The position numbers were made by a program, and so were the translations under genes. The notes beneath the pieces are model-generated. The model ran no database searches. It was not told where the DNA came from and saw only the letters and a program-made list of their open reading frames with translations. This document shows, piece by piece, positions 1-8,448 of a DNA stretch of 64,000 nucleotides (the stretch's first letter is position 1; every line of letters begins with the position of its first letter). The stretch is taken from contig NZ_JBDPLZ010000001.1 in the NCBI RefSeq assembly GCF_039871655.1, forward strand, positions 682,001 through 746,000. Direction: 5' to 3'. The DNA is from Actinocorallia sp039871655 (GTDB lineage Bacteria; Actinomycetota; Actinomycetes; Streptosporangiales; Streptosporangiaceae).

Positions 1-585
1 CGTGCGGAGGAGGTCGGGCATGATCTCGCGGGGGATCCACATGCCGGCCACGAAGAGGAGGGGGAACATCACGAGGGAGCCGATGGTGGGGGCGGTCTTG
101 CCGTTGGACGCGATCGAGGCGATCACCAGGCCGAGGGCCAGCATGGCGGCGGCGCCCAGGAGGAAGACCAGGAGGAAGCCCAGGAGCTGGGCGGGCAGGC
201 GGGAGCCGAGCACCAGGCGTGCGGAGACGACCACCAGGGTCGCGCCGAGGGCGGCGACGGTCAGGTTGAGCAGGAGCTGGGCGCCGAGGAGGCGGGACGG
301 GTGCACCGGGGTCGTCGACATCCGGCGCAGCACGCCCTGCTCGCGGTAGGTGGCCAGCGTGGTGGGCAGGACGGTGAAGGAGACCGTCAGCAGCGCGAGC
401 AGGATCATCTGGGCGGGGAGCTGGGCGTCTATGAAACGTTCCCCGCCGAACGCCGGGTCCGGTTTCCGCAGGTAGGGGATCTGGCCTATGCCCACGACGA
501 GGAGGGCGGGGAGCAGCAGGGCGAACGCCCCGGCGGCCCAGTCACGCAGGAACAGCTTGGCCTCGACGGCCAGGATCTTCTTCAC
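1..585 (-). CDS. ABC-2 type transporter permease (partial; 3' end beyond the window)
   Basis: Reading from GTG at 585 the protein begins MKKILAVEAKLFLRDW and shows hydrophobic segments at about residues 18-36, 60-80, 105-125 and 135-160, the layout of DrrB-like ABC-2 permeases. It continues past position 1, so its C-terminus is missing. The GTG overlaps the TGA of the upstream ATPase gene by 4 bases (GTGA), which indicates translational coupling. With that ATPase it should form an exporter of the daunorubicin-resistance type; the substrate cannot be told from sequence. Confidence 0.85.
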   Translation of the reverse strand, partial: MKKILAVEAKLFLRDWAAGAFALLLPALLVVGIGQIPYLRKPDPAFGGERFIDAQLPAQMILLALLTVSFTVLPTTLATYREQGVLRRMSTTPVHPSRLLGAQLLLNLTVAALGATLVVVSARLVLGSRLPAQLLGFLLVFLLGAAAMLALGLVIASIASNGKTAPTIGSLVMFPLLFVAGMWIPREIMPDLLRT

Positions 586-1487
586 GCCGGCTTCCTTCCG
601 GTGAGAGCGAGGAACGCGTCGTCGAGCGTGTTCTCCTCGAGGTGCAGGGCACCAGGGACGATCTTGTGTTCGGCCAGCGCGAGCGTGACGGCCACGGCGA
701 GGTCGCCGGTGCCCGCCACCACGACCTGGTCGCCGTCGCGGCTGACGTCCGTGACCTCCGGCAGGGCCAGCAACAGGGAGTCGTCGACCGGGGCGGAGGG
801 CTGGAAGCGCACCTTTTTCCCGCCGCCCACCCGCGCGATGAGCCCGGCGGGAGTGTCGGTGGCGACGACCCGGCCGGAGTCGATGAGCGCGATCCGGTCG
901 CAGAGCCGCTCCGCCTCCTCCATGAAGTGGGTGACGAGCACGACCGTCACGCCGGAGTCGCGCACGTGCTCGACCAACTCCCTGGTGTCGCGGCGGGACT
1001 GCGGGTCCAGGCCGGTGGTCAGCTCGTCGAGCACCGCGATGCGCGGCCTGCCGACCAGGGCGAGCGCGACGGACAGCCGCTGCCGCTGGCCGCCGGAGAG
1101 CTCGCCGAACCTGCTGTCGCGCTTGGCGACCAGGCCGACCCGCTCCATCAGCTCCCGCCAGTCCTCGGGGTCGGTGTAGAAGGACGCGTACAGGTCGAGC
1201 GCCTCCCACACCTTGATCTTGTCGGGCAACGCGGCGCTCTGCAGTTGCACGCCGAGCACGCGGCGCAGCGCGTCCCTGTCCTGGAAGGGGTCGATGCCGG
1301 CGACGCGGATCGTGCCGCGGTCGGGGGTCCGCAACCCGGACACGCATTCCACGGCGGTGGTCTTGCCGGCGCCGTTCGGGCCGAGGACTCCGAAGATCTC
1401 TCCGGCCCGGACCTCGAACGACACGTCTTCCACCGCCACCTGGTCCTTGTAGCGTTTGTGGAGGTTCTTAACCTCGATGACGTTCAT
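582..1487 (-). CDS. ABC transporter ATP-binding protein (DrrA-like)
   Basis: A 301-residue ABC ATPase that would power the permease encoded just downstream. The Walker A loop GPNGAGKTT lies at residues 36-44 (K42), the signature LSGGQRQRL near residue 135, and the Walker B stretch reads IAVLDELTTGLDP, where most relatives have DEPTTGLDP; the catalytic Glu and D-loop are kept. The C-terminal third, after residue 215, matches the extension seen in DrrA-type ATPases. The gene is divergent from the sensor kinase/response regulator pair at 1598-3687, a common arrangement where the two-component system controls the exporter; that link is inferred from position only. Confidence 0.93.
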   Translation of the reverse strand: MNVIEVKNLHKRYKDQVAVEDVSFEVRAGEIFGVLGPNGAGKTTAVECVSGLRTPDRGTIRVAGIDPFQDRDALRRVLGVQLQSAALPDKIKVWEALDLYASFYTDPEDWRELMERVGLVAKRDSRFGELSGGQRQRLSVALALVGRPRIAVLDELTTGLDPQSRRDTRELVEHVRDSGVTVVLVTHFMEEAERLCDRIALIDSGRVVATDTPAGLIARVGGGKKVRFQPSAPVDDSLLLALPEVTDVSRDGDQVVVAGTGDLAVAVTLALAEHKIVPGALHLEENTLDDAFLALTGRKPA

Positions 1488-1597
1488 AGACCTTGACGCT
1501 AGGAAAGCCGTCCTTTCCCGTGAATCGCGTTAGATACCAGCCAGGGGTGTATCTAGGTGCAATGTACGGATCGATGACCGTCGCCCACACTGGTGGC

Positions 1598-3031
1598 ATG
1601 CTGCGGAAGTTCGGTCACGTACTGGTGCTGTCGGCACTCCTCGTCGCCGAGCTCCTCACCCTCGCGTCCACGTTCCTGTGCCTGATCCTCACCTTCGGCC
1701 TGGGCATGGTGTTCCTGTTCCCGCCGCAGGTGCGGATGATCAGGCGGGTGACGGGAAGGACGAGGCGCCTGGTGGCCGACTCCGCCGGGGTGCGCATCGA
1801 CCCGCCGTACCTGCCGGAGCCGCCGCCCCCGCAACCGCAGGCCGACGGCCTGTACCGATCGCACCGCACCCTCTACAAGACGCCTCGGATACCGGCCTGG
1901 AACGACCGCTGGAGGTGGATGGTCACCGACCCGGCGACCTGGCGCGACGCGCTCTGGCTGCTGCTGGACCCGCCGGTCAAGGTGATGCTCCTGCCGCTGC
2001 TGGTGCTGCTCCCCGGACGGGGGTTGCGCGTGTACGCGCTCTGGTGCGAGCTGCTGCTCGCCGCCACCACGTCCAGCCGCATGGCCGGACGGCTGGAACG
2101 CCTCAACAGGGCGCGCAACTTCGCGGTGGACACGCAGGCCGCCGAGATGCGCAGGATCGAACGCGACCTGCACGACGGCACCCAGGCCAGGCTGGTGGCG
2201 CTCGGTATGACGATCGGGGCCGCCGAACGGCTCATGGACTCCGACCCTCGGGCCGCCAAGGCGCTGATGGCCAAGGCCAAGGAGGCGTCGGCGGAGACGC
2301 TGACCGAGCTGCGCAGGGTGATCCGCGGCGTGTATCCGCCGGTGCTGGCCGAACGCGGACTCGGTGACGCCGTGCGGGCGCTGGCCCTGGACATCCCGCT
2401 GCGGGTGTCGGTCGAGGTGGACCTGCCGCACCGTCCGGAGGCGCCGGTGGAGGCCGCCGCCTACTTCGCGGTCAGCGAGCTGCTGGCCAACGCCGCCCGG
2501 CACGGCGGAGCCGAGTCGGTCCAGGTGGACATCAGCGGCAACGGACCGAACCTGCGCGTCACGGTCACCGATGACGGGTGGGGTGGAGCCGACCCGGCGA
2601 AGGGCAGCGGTCTGGCCGGGATCGAACGCAGGCTGGCGGCCTTCGACGGGGTGCTGGCGATCGACAGCCCGCCGGGCGGGCCGACCACGGCGTGCATCGA
2701 GCTGCCCCGGGTGCTGCCCCAGCACTGGGCCGGGGACATCTCCGAGCTGCCGCGCTGGAAGGCCGCCGTGCTGGTCTTCCTGTGGACGACGTCGTGGTGC
2801 CCGCTCTTCCCGCAGGGGATCGTGGCCGGCGTCTTCAAGGCGACCGGCCCGGAGAACAAGAGCTGGTTCCTCGCGCTGTACCTGCCGGAGCCGTGGCAGT
2901 GGCCGTTCATCGCGTTCATGATTCTGCTCGGCACCGCCATGTACGTGGCGGCCGCCGTCCTCCCCTCCGTCTACAACCGCGAGAACCGCCTGCGCCGGAC
3001 CGAGCCGCGGAGCGTATCGTGCCTCCGATGA
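1598..3031 (+). CDS. Sensor histidine kinase, NarL/LuxR-type two-component system
   Basis: A 477-residue kinase. N-terminal membrane segments (about residues 8-40) are followed by further hydrophobic stretches near 120-155, a HisKA_3 dimerisation helix with RIERDLHDGTQ (phospho-acceptor H192 counted from this start), and a HATPase domain with the N-box ELLANAARHG and a GGADPAKGSGLAGI glycine box. Two more hydrophobic segments follow the ATPase domain, which is unusual, as most relatives end there. ATG at 1598 opens a normal N-terminal membrane segment; in-frame ATGs at 1574 and upstream add unconvincing residues. The stop overlaps the regulator start (ATGA). Confidence 0.88.
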   Translation: MLRKFGHVLVLSALLVAELLTLASTFLCLILTFGLGMVFLFPPQVRMIRRVTGRTRRLVADSAGVRIDPPYLPEPPPPQPQADGLYRSHRTLYKTPRIPAWNDRWRWMVTDPATWRDALWLLLDPPVKVMLLPLLVLLPGRGLRVYALWCELLLAATTSSRMAGRLERLNRARNFAVDTQAAEMRRIERDLHDGTQARLVALGMTIGAAERLMDSDPRAAKALMAKAKEASAETLTELRRVIRGVYPPVLAERGLGDAVRALALDIPLRVSVEVDLPHRPEAPVEAAAYFAVSELLANAARHGGAESVQVDISGNGPNLRVTVTDDGWGGADPAKGSGLAGIERRLAAFDGVLAIDSPPGGPTTACIELPRVLPQHWAGDISELPRWKAAVLVFLWTTSWCPLFPQGIVAGVFKATGPENKSWFLALYLPEPWQWPFIAFMILLGTAMYVAAAVLPSVYNRENRLRRTEPRSVSCLR

Positions 3032-3687
3032 ACCGGGTACTCGTCGCCGAGGATCTCTACCTGCTCCGGGACGGGCTGGTGCACCTGCTGCAGGCCCACG
3101 GCTTCGAGGTGGTGGCGGCCGTGGAGAGCGGCCCGGAACTGCTCAAGGGCCTGCTGGAGCTGCGCCCGGACGTCTCGATCGTGGACGTGCGGCTGCCGCC
3201 GACGTTCACCGACGAAGGGCTCCAAGCGTCGCTGGAGGCACGCAGGCGAGTACCCGGATTGCCGATCCTGGTCCTGTCGCAGCACGTCGAGCAGCTCTAC
3301 GCGCGCGAGCTGCTCGCCGACGGCTCGGGAGGCGTCGGCTACCTCCTGAAGGACCGGGTGTTCAACGCCGAGCAGTTCGTCGACGCCGTCCGCCGGGTCG
3401 CCGCCGGCGGCACCGCGATGGACCCCGAGGTCATCTCCAAACTCCTGGCGGGCAACGCCAGGGACGAGCCGCTGGCCGCGCTCACGCCGCGCGAGCGCGA
3501 AGTCCTGGAGCAGATGGCCGAGGGCCGTTCCAACGCCGCCATCTCCCAGCGGCTCTACCTGAGCGAGAGCTCCGTGGCCAAGCACACCGCCGGCATCTTC
3601 ACCAAACTCGGCCTCGTCCCCTCAGACGACGACAACCGCCGCGTACTGGCCGTCCTCGCCTACCTCCACAACCACCAGTCCCGATGA
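3028..3687 (+). CDS. Response regulator, NarL/FixJ family
   Basis: A 219-residue regulator. The receiver domain has the acidic pair E8/D9, phospho-acceptor D53 in SIVDVRLPP, and the conserved Lys in YLLKDR. The C-terminal LuxR-type HTH begins LTPREREVLEQMAEG and includes the recognition-helix region SESSVAKHTAGIFTKLGL. Its ATG overlaps the TGA of the sensor kinase by 4 bases, so kinase and regulator are one operon. A likely target is the divergent ABC exporter, given the shared 110-bp intergenic region; this is inferred. Confidence 0.93.
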   Translation: MNRVLVAEDLYLLRDGLVHLLQAHGFEVVAAVESGPELLKGLLELRPDVSIVDVRLPPTFTDEGLQASLEARRRVPGLPILVLSQHVEQLYARELLADGSGGVGYLLKDRVFNAEQFVDAVRRVAAGGTAMDPEVISKLLAGNARDEPLAALTPREREVLEQMAEGRSNAAISQRLYLSESSVAKHTAGIFTKLGLVPSDDDNRRVLAVLAYLHNHQSR

Positions 3688-3784
3688 GCGAAGCCCCTCG
3701 GAGGGGCACCCGGTCCGGTCACACGGTCAACCGCGCGAGTCACACGATCAACCACCACGGCGCGGGGGCGGCGAGGCTGAGTCC

Positions 3785-4975
3785 ATGACGACTCGATCCT
3801 CCTCACCCCCTTCCGACGCCCCTCCGCTCAAGACCCCGTCGACGCCCGCGAACCGGGCCTGGCCTCCGCTCACCGCGCTCGCGGCCGGGATCGGGGCCCT
3901 CGTGGCCAGCGAGTTCCTGCCGGCGAGCGTGCTGCCCGCCATGGCCGCCGACATCGGGGTCAGTGAGGGCGTCGCCGGTCTGGCGGTCGCGGCGACCGCG
4001 ATCGCCGGCGCGGTCACCGCGCCCAGCATCGCGGTGCTGCTGCCGCGGGCCGACCGGCGCACGGTGCTGGTCGCGCTGCTGGGCGCGGCGGTCGTCTCGA
4101 ACCTGGCGGTGGCGGTCGCCCCCGGCTTCGCCGTCCTGCTCCTCGGCCGACTCGTGCTCGGCATCGCGATCGCGGGGTACTGGTCGTTCGCGTTCGGCGC
4201 GGGAACCCGTGCCGTGCCGGGGCGGGACCACATGGTCTCGACGTCCATCGCGCTCGGCGTCACCGTCGCGACCATCGCGGGCGTCCCCCTCGCGTCCCTG
4301 TTCGGCGACGAGGTCGGCTGGCGCGCCGTGTTCGTCGGCGCGGCCGTCCTCAGCGCCCTGAGCGCGCTGGCCGTCGCCAGGACGCTGCCGTCCGTGCCCG
4401 CGCACCCGTCCGCCGGTTTCACCATGCTGCGGCAGGCGGTCGCCAACCGGCGGCTGATGGCCGGTGTGCTGTGCGTGGTCCTCGTCGCGTTCGGCAACTT
4501 CGCCGCCTACCCCTACATCAGGGTCGCCATCGAGGAGGTCGATCCCGCGAGCACGACCTGGCTGCTGCTGGCCTGGGGCGCGGGCGGCATGGTCGGCAAC
4601 CTGGCGGCGGGCCGGTTCGCCGGCCGGCTGCGGGTGGTGGCCGCGGCGGCGCCGCTTCTGCTCGGCGGCGGCCTTCTCCTCACCGCGACCGCGACGACGC
4701 TGCCGCTGCTGACGGTGGCGGTCGTGCTGTGGGGCCTGGCCTTCAACATGGTCCCGGTCGCCACCCAGCTGTGGGTGACCCGCGTCGAGCCGGAGCGTGC
4801 CGAGTCCGCCTTGTCGTTGCAGGTGACCGCGTTCCAGATGGCGATCACGTTCGGCTCCGCGTCAGGAGGCGCACTCCTCGACGCGTACGGCGTCACGTCG
4901 GCGCTTCTGCTCGGCACGGCGTCGGCCGTCGCGGCCGGTGTGGGCTTCGCGCTGCTCCGGGTCCCGCGTGGTTGA
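3785..4975 (+). CDS. MFS transporter, 12-TM DHA1-type (Cmx/chloramphenicol exporter-like)
   Basis: A 396-residue integral membrane protein with about 12 hydrophobic segments. It begins with a cytoplasmic Ser/Pro-rich tail, then PLTALAAGIGALVASEFLPA, a typical DHA1 helix 1 with the 'E-F-L-P' feature of sugar/drug exporters. The loop 2-3 region carries the LPRADRRTVL motif A variant. It is probably a proton-driven efflux pump; the substrate is unknown. The last 114 bases overlap the 3' end of the convergent AraC-family gene. The 97-bp gap after the response regulator contains a weak GCCCCT-cgg-AGGGGC hairpin at about 3690-3705. Confidence 0.88.
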   Translation: MTTRSSSPPSDAPPLKTPSTPANRAWPPLTALAAGIGALVASEFLPASVLPAMAADIGVSEGVAGLAVAATAIAGAVTAPSIAVLLPRADRRTVLVALLGAAVVSNLAVAVAPGFAVLLLGRLVLGIAIAGYWSFAFGAGTRAVPGRDHMVSTSIALGVTVATIAGVPLASLFGDEVGWRAVFVGAAVLSALSALAVARTLPSVPAHPSAGFTMLRQAVANRRLMAGVLCVVLVAFGNFAAYPYIRVAIEEVDPASTTWLLLAWGAGGMVGNLAAGRFAGRLRVVAAAAPLLLGGGLLLTATATTLPLLTVAVVLWGLAFNMVPVATQLWVTRVEPERAESALSLQVTAFQMAITFGSASGGALLDAYGVTSALLLGTASAVAAGVGFALLRVPRG

Positions 4976-5866
4976 GGCACCGCGCCACGCCTGCGGCGCG
5001 ACCCCGTGGTGCGAGGAGAACGCCCGGCTGAAAGCCGCGGCGGACCCGTAGCCGACGGCGAACGCCACGTGCTCCACCGGCCGGGAGTGGTCGCCGAGCA
5101 GCCGCCGCGCCTCCTGCATCCGCACCTCCCGGAGCACCTCGACGGGGCTGCGGCCGAGCGCGCGGCGGAACCGCTCACCGAGCGCCGAACGCGACAGATG
5201 CGCCAGACGCGCCATCCGCTCGACCGTCCAAGGCTCTCCCGGCCGGGCGGTGACGGCGGCCACAATGGCGGCGACGACCGGATCCGGCGAGGCGTCGCCG
5301 CCGTCACGCCTCTCCTCCTCGAGCCAGGAGGCGGTCATCGCCGCCCCGATGAGGCTGCCGTAGCTCTTGACGAAGAGCTCTGTCCGTCGCCTGTCTTCGA
5401 GCGGACACTTCCCGACGAGCGCAGCGACGCCGACGTGACGGGTCCCGAAGTCACGGACGACCAGCGGACTCGGCAGCCGATGCACCGGGACGACCAGACG
5501 CAGGTCCGCGACGACCAGGTCGGAGTGCTCGGACGCGATGAGCCGGTGGGCGGTGCGGGCGTCGACGAGAACCGCGTCCCCGCCGACGAGCAGCTCCGTT
5601 CCACCCGCCGTCTCGAGCGTGACCGCGCCGTCCCGCACCAGCGACCACCTCGGGCCGGGAAGATCGGCGAGCGTCATACCCGACGGCAGCCGAACACAGC
5701 GCAGACTCGACATCTCCCATGTCGATCCCGGCACGGCCTCAGCCGCCTCGGATCGTGTCACCTCCACGACGTCTGTCACACGCAATGCAGCATGAGCGAA
5801 GCCGCCGGATATTCCCGACGCCCCATCCCCGCAAGCCATTGCGTCCAGGCCTGATTCGGCCGCCAT
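4862..5866 (-). CDS. AraC-family transcriptional regulator
   Basis: The N-terminal half is a cupin-like AraC-binding domain (around residues 52-170). The C-terminal half carries the two AraC HTH motifs: MARLAHLSRSALGERFRRAL, and later VEHVAFAVGYGSAAAFSRAF. A basic tail of about 35 residues after the HTH overlaps the 3' end of the convergent MFS gene. The start is uncertain: ATG at 5866 is the longest reading, while ATG at 5713 begins right before the cupin domain, but neither has a convincing Shine-Dalgarno. It may control the neighbouring exporter. The 198 bp upstream (5867-6064) holds no gene that I can support. Confidence 0.85.
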   Translation of the reverse strand: MAAESGLDAMACGDGASGISGGFAHAALRVTDVVEVTRSEAAEAVPGSTWEMSSLRCVRLPSGMTLADLPGPRWSLVRDGAVTLETAGGTELLVGGDAVLVDARTAHRLIASEHSDLVVADLRLVVPVHRLPSPLVVRDFGTRHVGVAALVGKCPLEDRRRTELFVKSYGSLIGAAMTASWLEEERRDGGDASPDPVVAAIVAAVTARPGEPWTVERMARLAHLSRSALGERFRRALGRSPVEVLREVRMQEARRLLGDHSRPVEHVAFAVGYGSAAAFSRAFSSHHGVAPQAWRGASTTRDPEQREAHTGRDGRRRAEQKRRRDAVRVEECAS

Positions 5867-6064
5867 GCTCGGACCGAGCTGAGGCCCGCGGACCGGCTGC
5901 GGCTCCGCGCCCTGGTCGGAACCCAGGGCACGAACAGCATCTCGCTGATACTGGACCTGGGCATCCCAAGCCAGCCCCGGATCGTCCTCATAGGAGGCAG
6001 AAGGACGCCGGGGACTACAGGCTGATCGTTCGGGTGTGCCGAGAAAGGCTTGCCGGCCTGCGGG

Positions 6065-6211
6065 TCAGTCCAGGAGGACGAGGAGGAAGAGGAGAGCCTG
6101 GAAGAGGACCAGCAGAGCGCCCAGAACACTGAGGCCTGTGGGGATGCGGAAGAAGAGCACATAGGCGCCGAACGAGATGGGGAGCTTGGCCAAGGTGGGC
6201 TTTCGGGGCAT
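6065..6211 (-). CDS. Small membrane protein (48 aa), unknown function
   Basis: A 48-residue reading frame, MPRKPTLAKL then a hydrophobic stretch from about residue 14 to 47 ending LFLLVLLD. Its ATG shares one base with the TGA of the larger membrane protein upstream (TGATG), so it is probably translated by reinitiation as the last gene of the operon. No family is recognised. The basic N-terminus and long hydrophobic C-terminus suggest one or two membrane helices with the N-terminus inside. Confidence 0.55.
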   Translation of the reverse strand: MPRKPTLAKLPISFGAYVLFFRIPTGLSVLGALLVLFQALLFLLVLLD

Positions 6212-7326
6212 CAGCCGGCCTTCCGGGCGGGGGTGTCGGGGAGCAGGGCGAGACCCGCGCGGCGGGCGTCGGCGACGCTGGCGCGCAGGGCGTGCTCGAT
6301 GATCCTGGCCTGTTCGGTGAGGTCCGCGATCTCGACGGCGGCGAGTTCGTCGCGGACGGTCCTGGCCAGGAGTTCCTGGTAGGCGTCGCTGTGGGTCGCC
6401 ACACGCCGCAGGATCTCCCACTGTTCGAGGGCGCGGTCGGCGGCCCGGACCTGGGCGGCGTACCGCTCCAGCGCCTCGATGCGGGTGAGGGCGGACCGGG
6501 TGGCCAGGTCCAGGACCTGGAGCTGGGGGGCGAGCAGCCGCCTGATCTCGGCGTCCGACAGGTCGGCGTCGCGATGGTGGGCGGCCAGGACGCTCACTTC
6601 CCGCAGGGTGTGGGCGGCCTCCCACAGCTGCCGGGGCAGGGTGACGGTGTTGCGGATGTCGTCGAGCAGCCCCTCCCGGTTGACCCGGGAACGTGACACC
6701 GTGCGGACCGCCGCGCGGGCGCGTTCCAGTAGTGCCTCGCTGGGCCCGTCGAGGTCCTGCACGCGCACGTAACGCCCGTAGTGCCTGCGGGCGAGGCGTC
6801 CCACCGGTCCTTCGCCGCAACGGTGGAGCAGCACGAGGAACACGACCGGCTGGACCACCATCATCAGCAGGAACAGCGTCCAGTCCGCGAACCACGTGAA
6901 CCCGCCGACGATCGCGGCCTGCATCGCCCACCCGGAGGCCACGGTCCGCCGCGGATACATCTCGCCGACCACCCCGATGAACGGGACGACCAGCGCCGGA
7001 AGGAACGTCAGCAGCGGCGCGGTCCACAGGCAGAACAGCACGTCCACGGGCTTGCGCCCCCCGAACAACCGCCTGCGCGGCAACCCGCCCGCCGGATACA
7101 GCGCTCCCGGCACGAAGTACATCTTCCGCTTCACCGACGCGGGCAGCTCCGGATCCAGAACCGGGTCGTCGTCGTCCTCTCCCAGATGGGACATGTAGTC
7201 GTTCAGCGAGCTCAGGTTCCTCAAGAAAGCCACACCTCCCGGACTGCCTGACAGCACCGAGCGGTTCCCTCGCCCCCTGTCCGCAACCGGCCTCGCACAC
7301 CCGGTGAGAAAGCGCGGCTCCCTCAC
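6211..7326 (-). CDS. Conserved membrane protein, unknown function
   Basis: A 371-residue protein read from GTG at 7326, which overlaps the stop of the nucleoside hydrolase gene (GTGA). Three or four hydrophobic segments lie between residues 90 and 175 (for example VDVLFCLWTAPLLTFLPAL). The second half is soluble and strongly helical, rich in Ala, Arg, Glu and Leu, and may form a coiled coil. I do not recognise a family. The translated N-terminal 30 residues look poorly conserved, so a downstream start such as the Met in DYMSHLGEDDDD is possible. It is coupled to the 48-aa membrane protein gene at its 3' end. Confidence 0.7.
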   Translation of the reverse strand: MREPRFLTGCARPVADRGRGNRSVLSGSPGGVAFLRNLSSLNDYMSHLGEDDDDPVLDPELPASVKRKMYFVPGALYPAGGLPRRRLFGGRKPVDVLFCLWTAPLLTFLPALVVPFIGVVGEMYPRRTVASGWAMQAAIVGGFTWFADWTLFLLMMVVQPVVFLVLLHRCGEGPVGRLARRHYGRYVRVQDLDGPSEALLERARAAVRTVSRSRVNREGLLDDIRNTVTLPRQLWEAAHTLREVSVLAAHHRDADLSDAEIRRLLAPQLQVLDLATRSALTRIEALERYAAQVRAADRALEQWEILRRVATHSDAYQELLARTVRDELAAVEIADLTEQARIIEHALRASVADARRAGLALLPDTPARKAG

Positions 7327-8216
7327 GCCGGACGGGAGCCGCCCTCCGTGAAGACGGCGAACAGGCGGTCGTGGTCCAGGCCGGTGGTGATGAAGGTGCG
7401 GGTGCCCCGGGCGGGACGGGCCGCCCAGCCGCCGGGCTCACGGGTGATCCGGGCCTCGGCCCAGTCGGCGACGGACGGGTCGATCGCGGCGCAGGCCGCC
7501 GTCGGGTCGTGCAGGAGCTTGCCGCCGGGGCGGCGACGCAGATAGAGCTCCATGCCCTGGTGGATCAGGGCGAGGCCGGCGGTGCGGTCACGGCACGGCG
7601 CGAGCCGTTCGTGGAACACGCGGTCGTAGCGGACGCCGTGGGTGACGTTCTTGGAGACGAGTTCGCGCCGGACGATCGGGGCGGAGTCGTCGAGGGCCAT
7701 CAGGGCCGCCACCGGCTCGCCGTTGAAGTTGAAGGTGGGGCAGGCCGTCAATCCGTCGAACTTCGCCAGCCGCCGCTCCGCCGGGACCAGCGGGTCACCC
7801 GCGAAACCGCCCTGGGCCACCCAGCGCGCCAGCCGCACCGGGCGTCCGCGCTCCAGCAGCAGACGCAGGTTCCGCAGCGGGCCCCCGGTCAGCAGCACGG
7901 CCTCCGGATGCTCCGCGAGCACCTGGAGCAGGACGTCGGCGGGGTCGCCGTCCGGCTCGGCCGGAGACCACCCGCCGAGCCAGCGGCGGTGGAAACCCGA
8001 CACGTACTCCTTGCCGGTCTCCGGGTCCCGCGCGCCCACCGGGACGTCCTCCCGGCCCAGCAGCCTCAGCACATGCCGGACGAGACCCACCTGACCGGCA
8101 GAGCCGGGCGTCACCGTCACCGCCCGCAGCCGCACCCGAGGATGCCGTGCGACCAGGCACAACGTCAGGACGTCGTCGGGATCCTGGGTCTCCAGGTCGA
8201 AGCACAGATCGAGCAC
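7323..8216 (-). CDS. Inosine/uridine-preferring nucleoside hydrolase-like protein
   Basis: A 297-residue protein with GTG start. The N-terminus CFDLETQDPDDVLTL resembles the Ca-binding Asp cluster of nucleoside hydrolases (usual form DTDPGxDD), although altered. VLLTGGPLRNL matches the GPLTNL block, and CPTFNFNGEPVAA the FNFxxDPEAA block that contacts the ribose. The altered first motif means true ribohydrolase activity is not assured. It would be cytoplasmic, in nucleoside salvage or a related N-glycoside cleavage. It heads a three-gene operon with two membrane-protein genes by 4-bp and 1-bp overlaps. Confidence 0.78.
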   Translation of the reverse strand: MLDLCFDLETQDPDDVLTLCLVARHPRVRLRAVTVTPGSAGQVGLVRHVLRLLGREDVPVGARDPETGKEYVSGFHRRWLGGWSPAEPDGDPADVLLQVLAEHPEAVLLTGGPLRNLRLLLERGRPVRLARWVAQGGFAGDPLVPAERRLAKFDGLTACPTFNFNGEPVAALMALDDSAPIVRRELVSKNVTHGVRYDRVFHERLAPCRDRTAGLALIHQGMELYLRRRPGGKLLHDPTAACAAIDPSVADWAEARITREPGGWAARPARGTRTFITTGLDHDRLFAVFTEGGSRPA

Positions 8217-8344
8217 TGCCCGCCCCCTCGTCGTCGGCGGCGGGGGACGAACAGCGTCATCCTAAGAACACCCCTTCCGCCGCACAACGCGTTAAAAAGG
8301 GGCCGGACGGTCGTCTTCCTGCCCTGATGCCACCGACGACGTCA

Positions 8345-8373
8345 GGCCCCGTCCGGCGAAACCGGACGGGGCC
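8345..8373. terminator. Hairpin terminator, 12-bp stem
   Basis: GGCCCCGTCCGG, a 5-base loop (cgaaa) and CCGGACGGGGCC form a perfect stem-loop. It lies just past the stop of the minus-strand gene at 8449-9549 and upstream of the nucleoside hydrolase operon, so it most likely ends the SDR/ALDH-kinase operon. There is no T-run, which is usual in actinobacteria. Confidence 0.7.
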
Positions 8374-8448
8374 CTCTCTTCACCCGCCGCACGCTCGGCG
8401 GCGATGGCGTCGTCCGTCGACCGCTGACGCCGGGCGGCCGGGTGGCCG

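Noticed and set aside
5867..6064. Candidate short plus-strand peptide with AGGAGG inside the gap before the small membrane gene
   Set aside because: The AGGAGG is not followed by a usable start and coding length.
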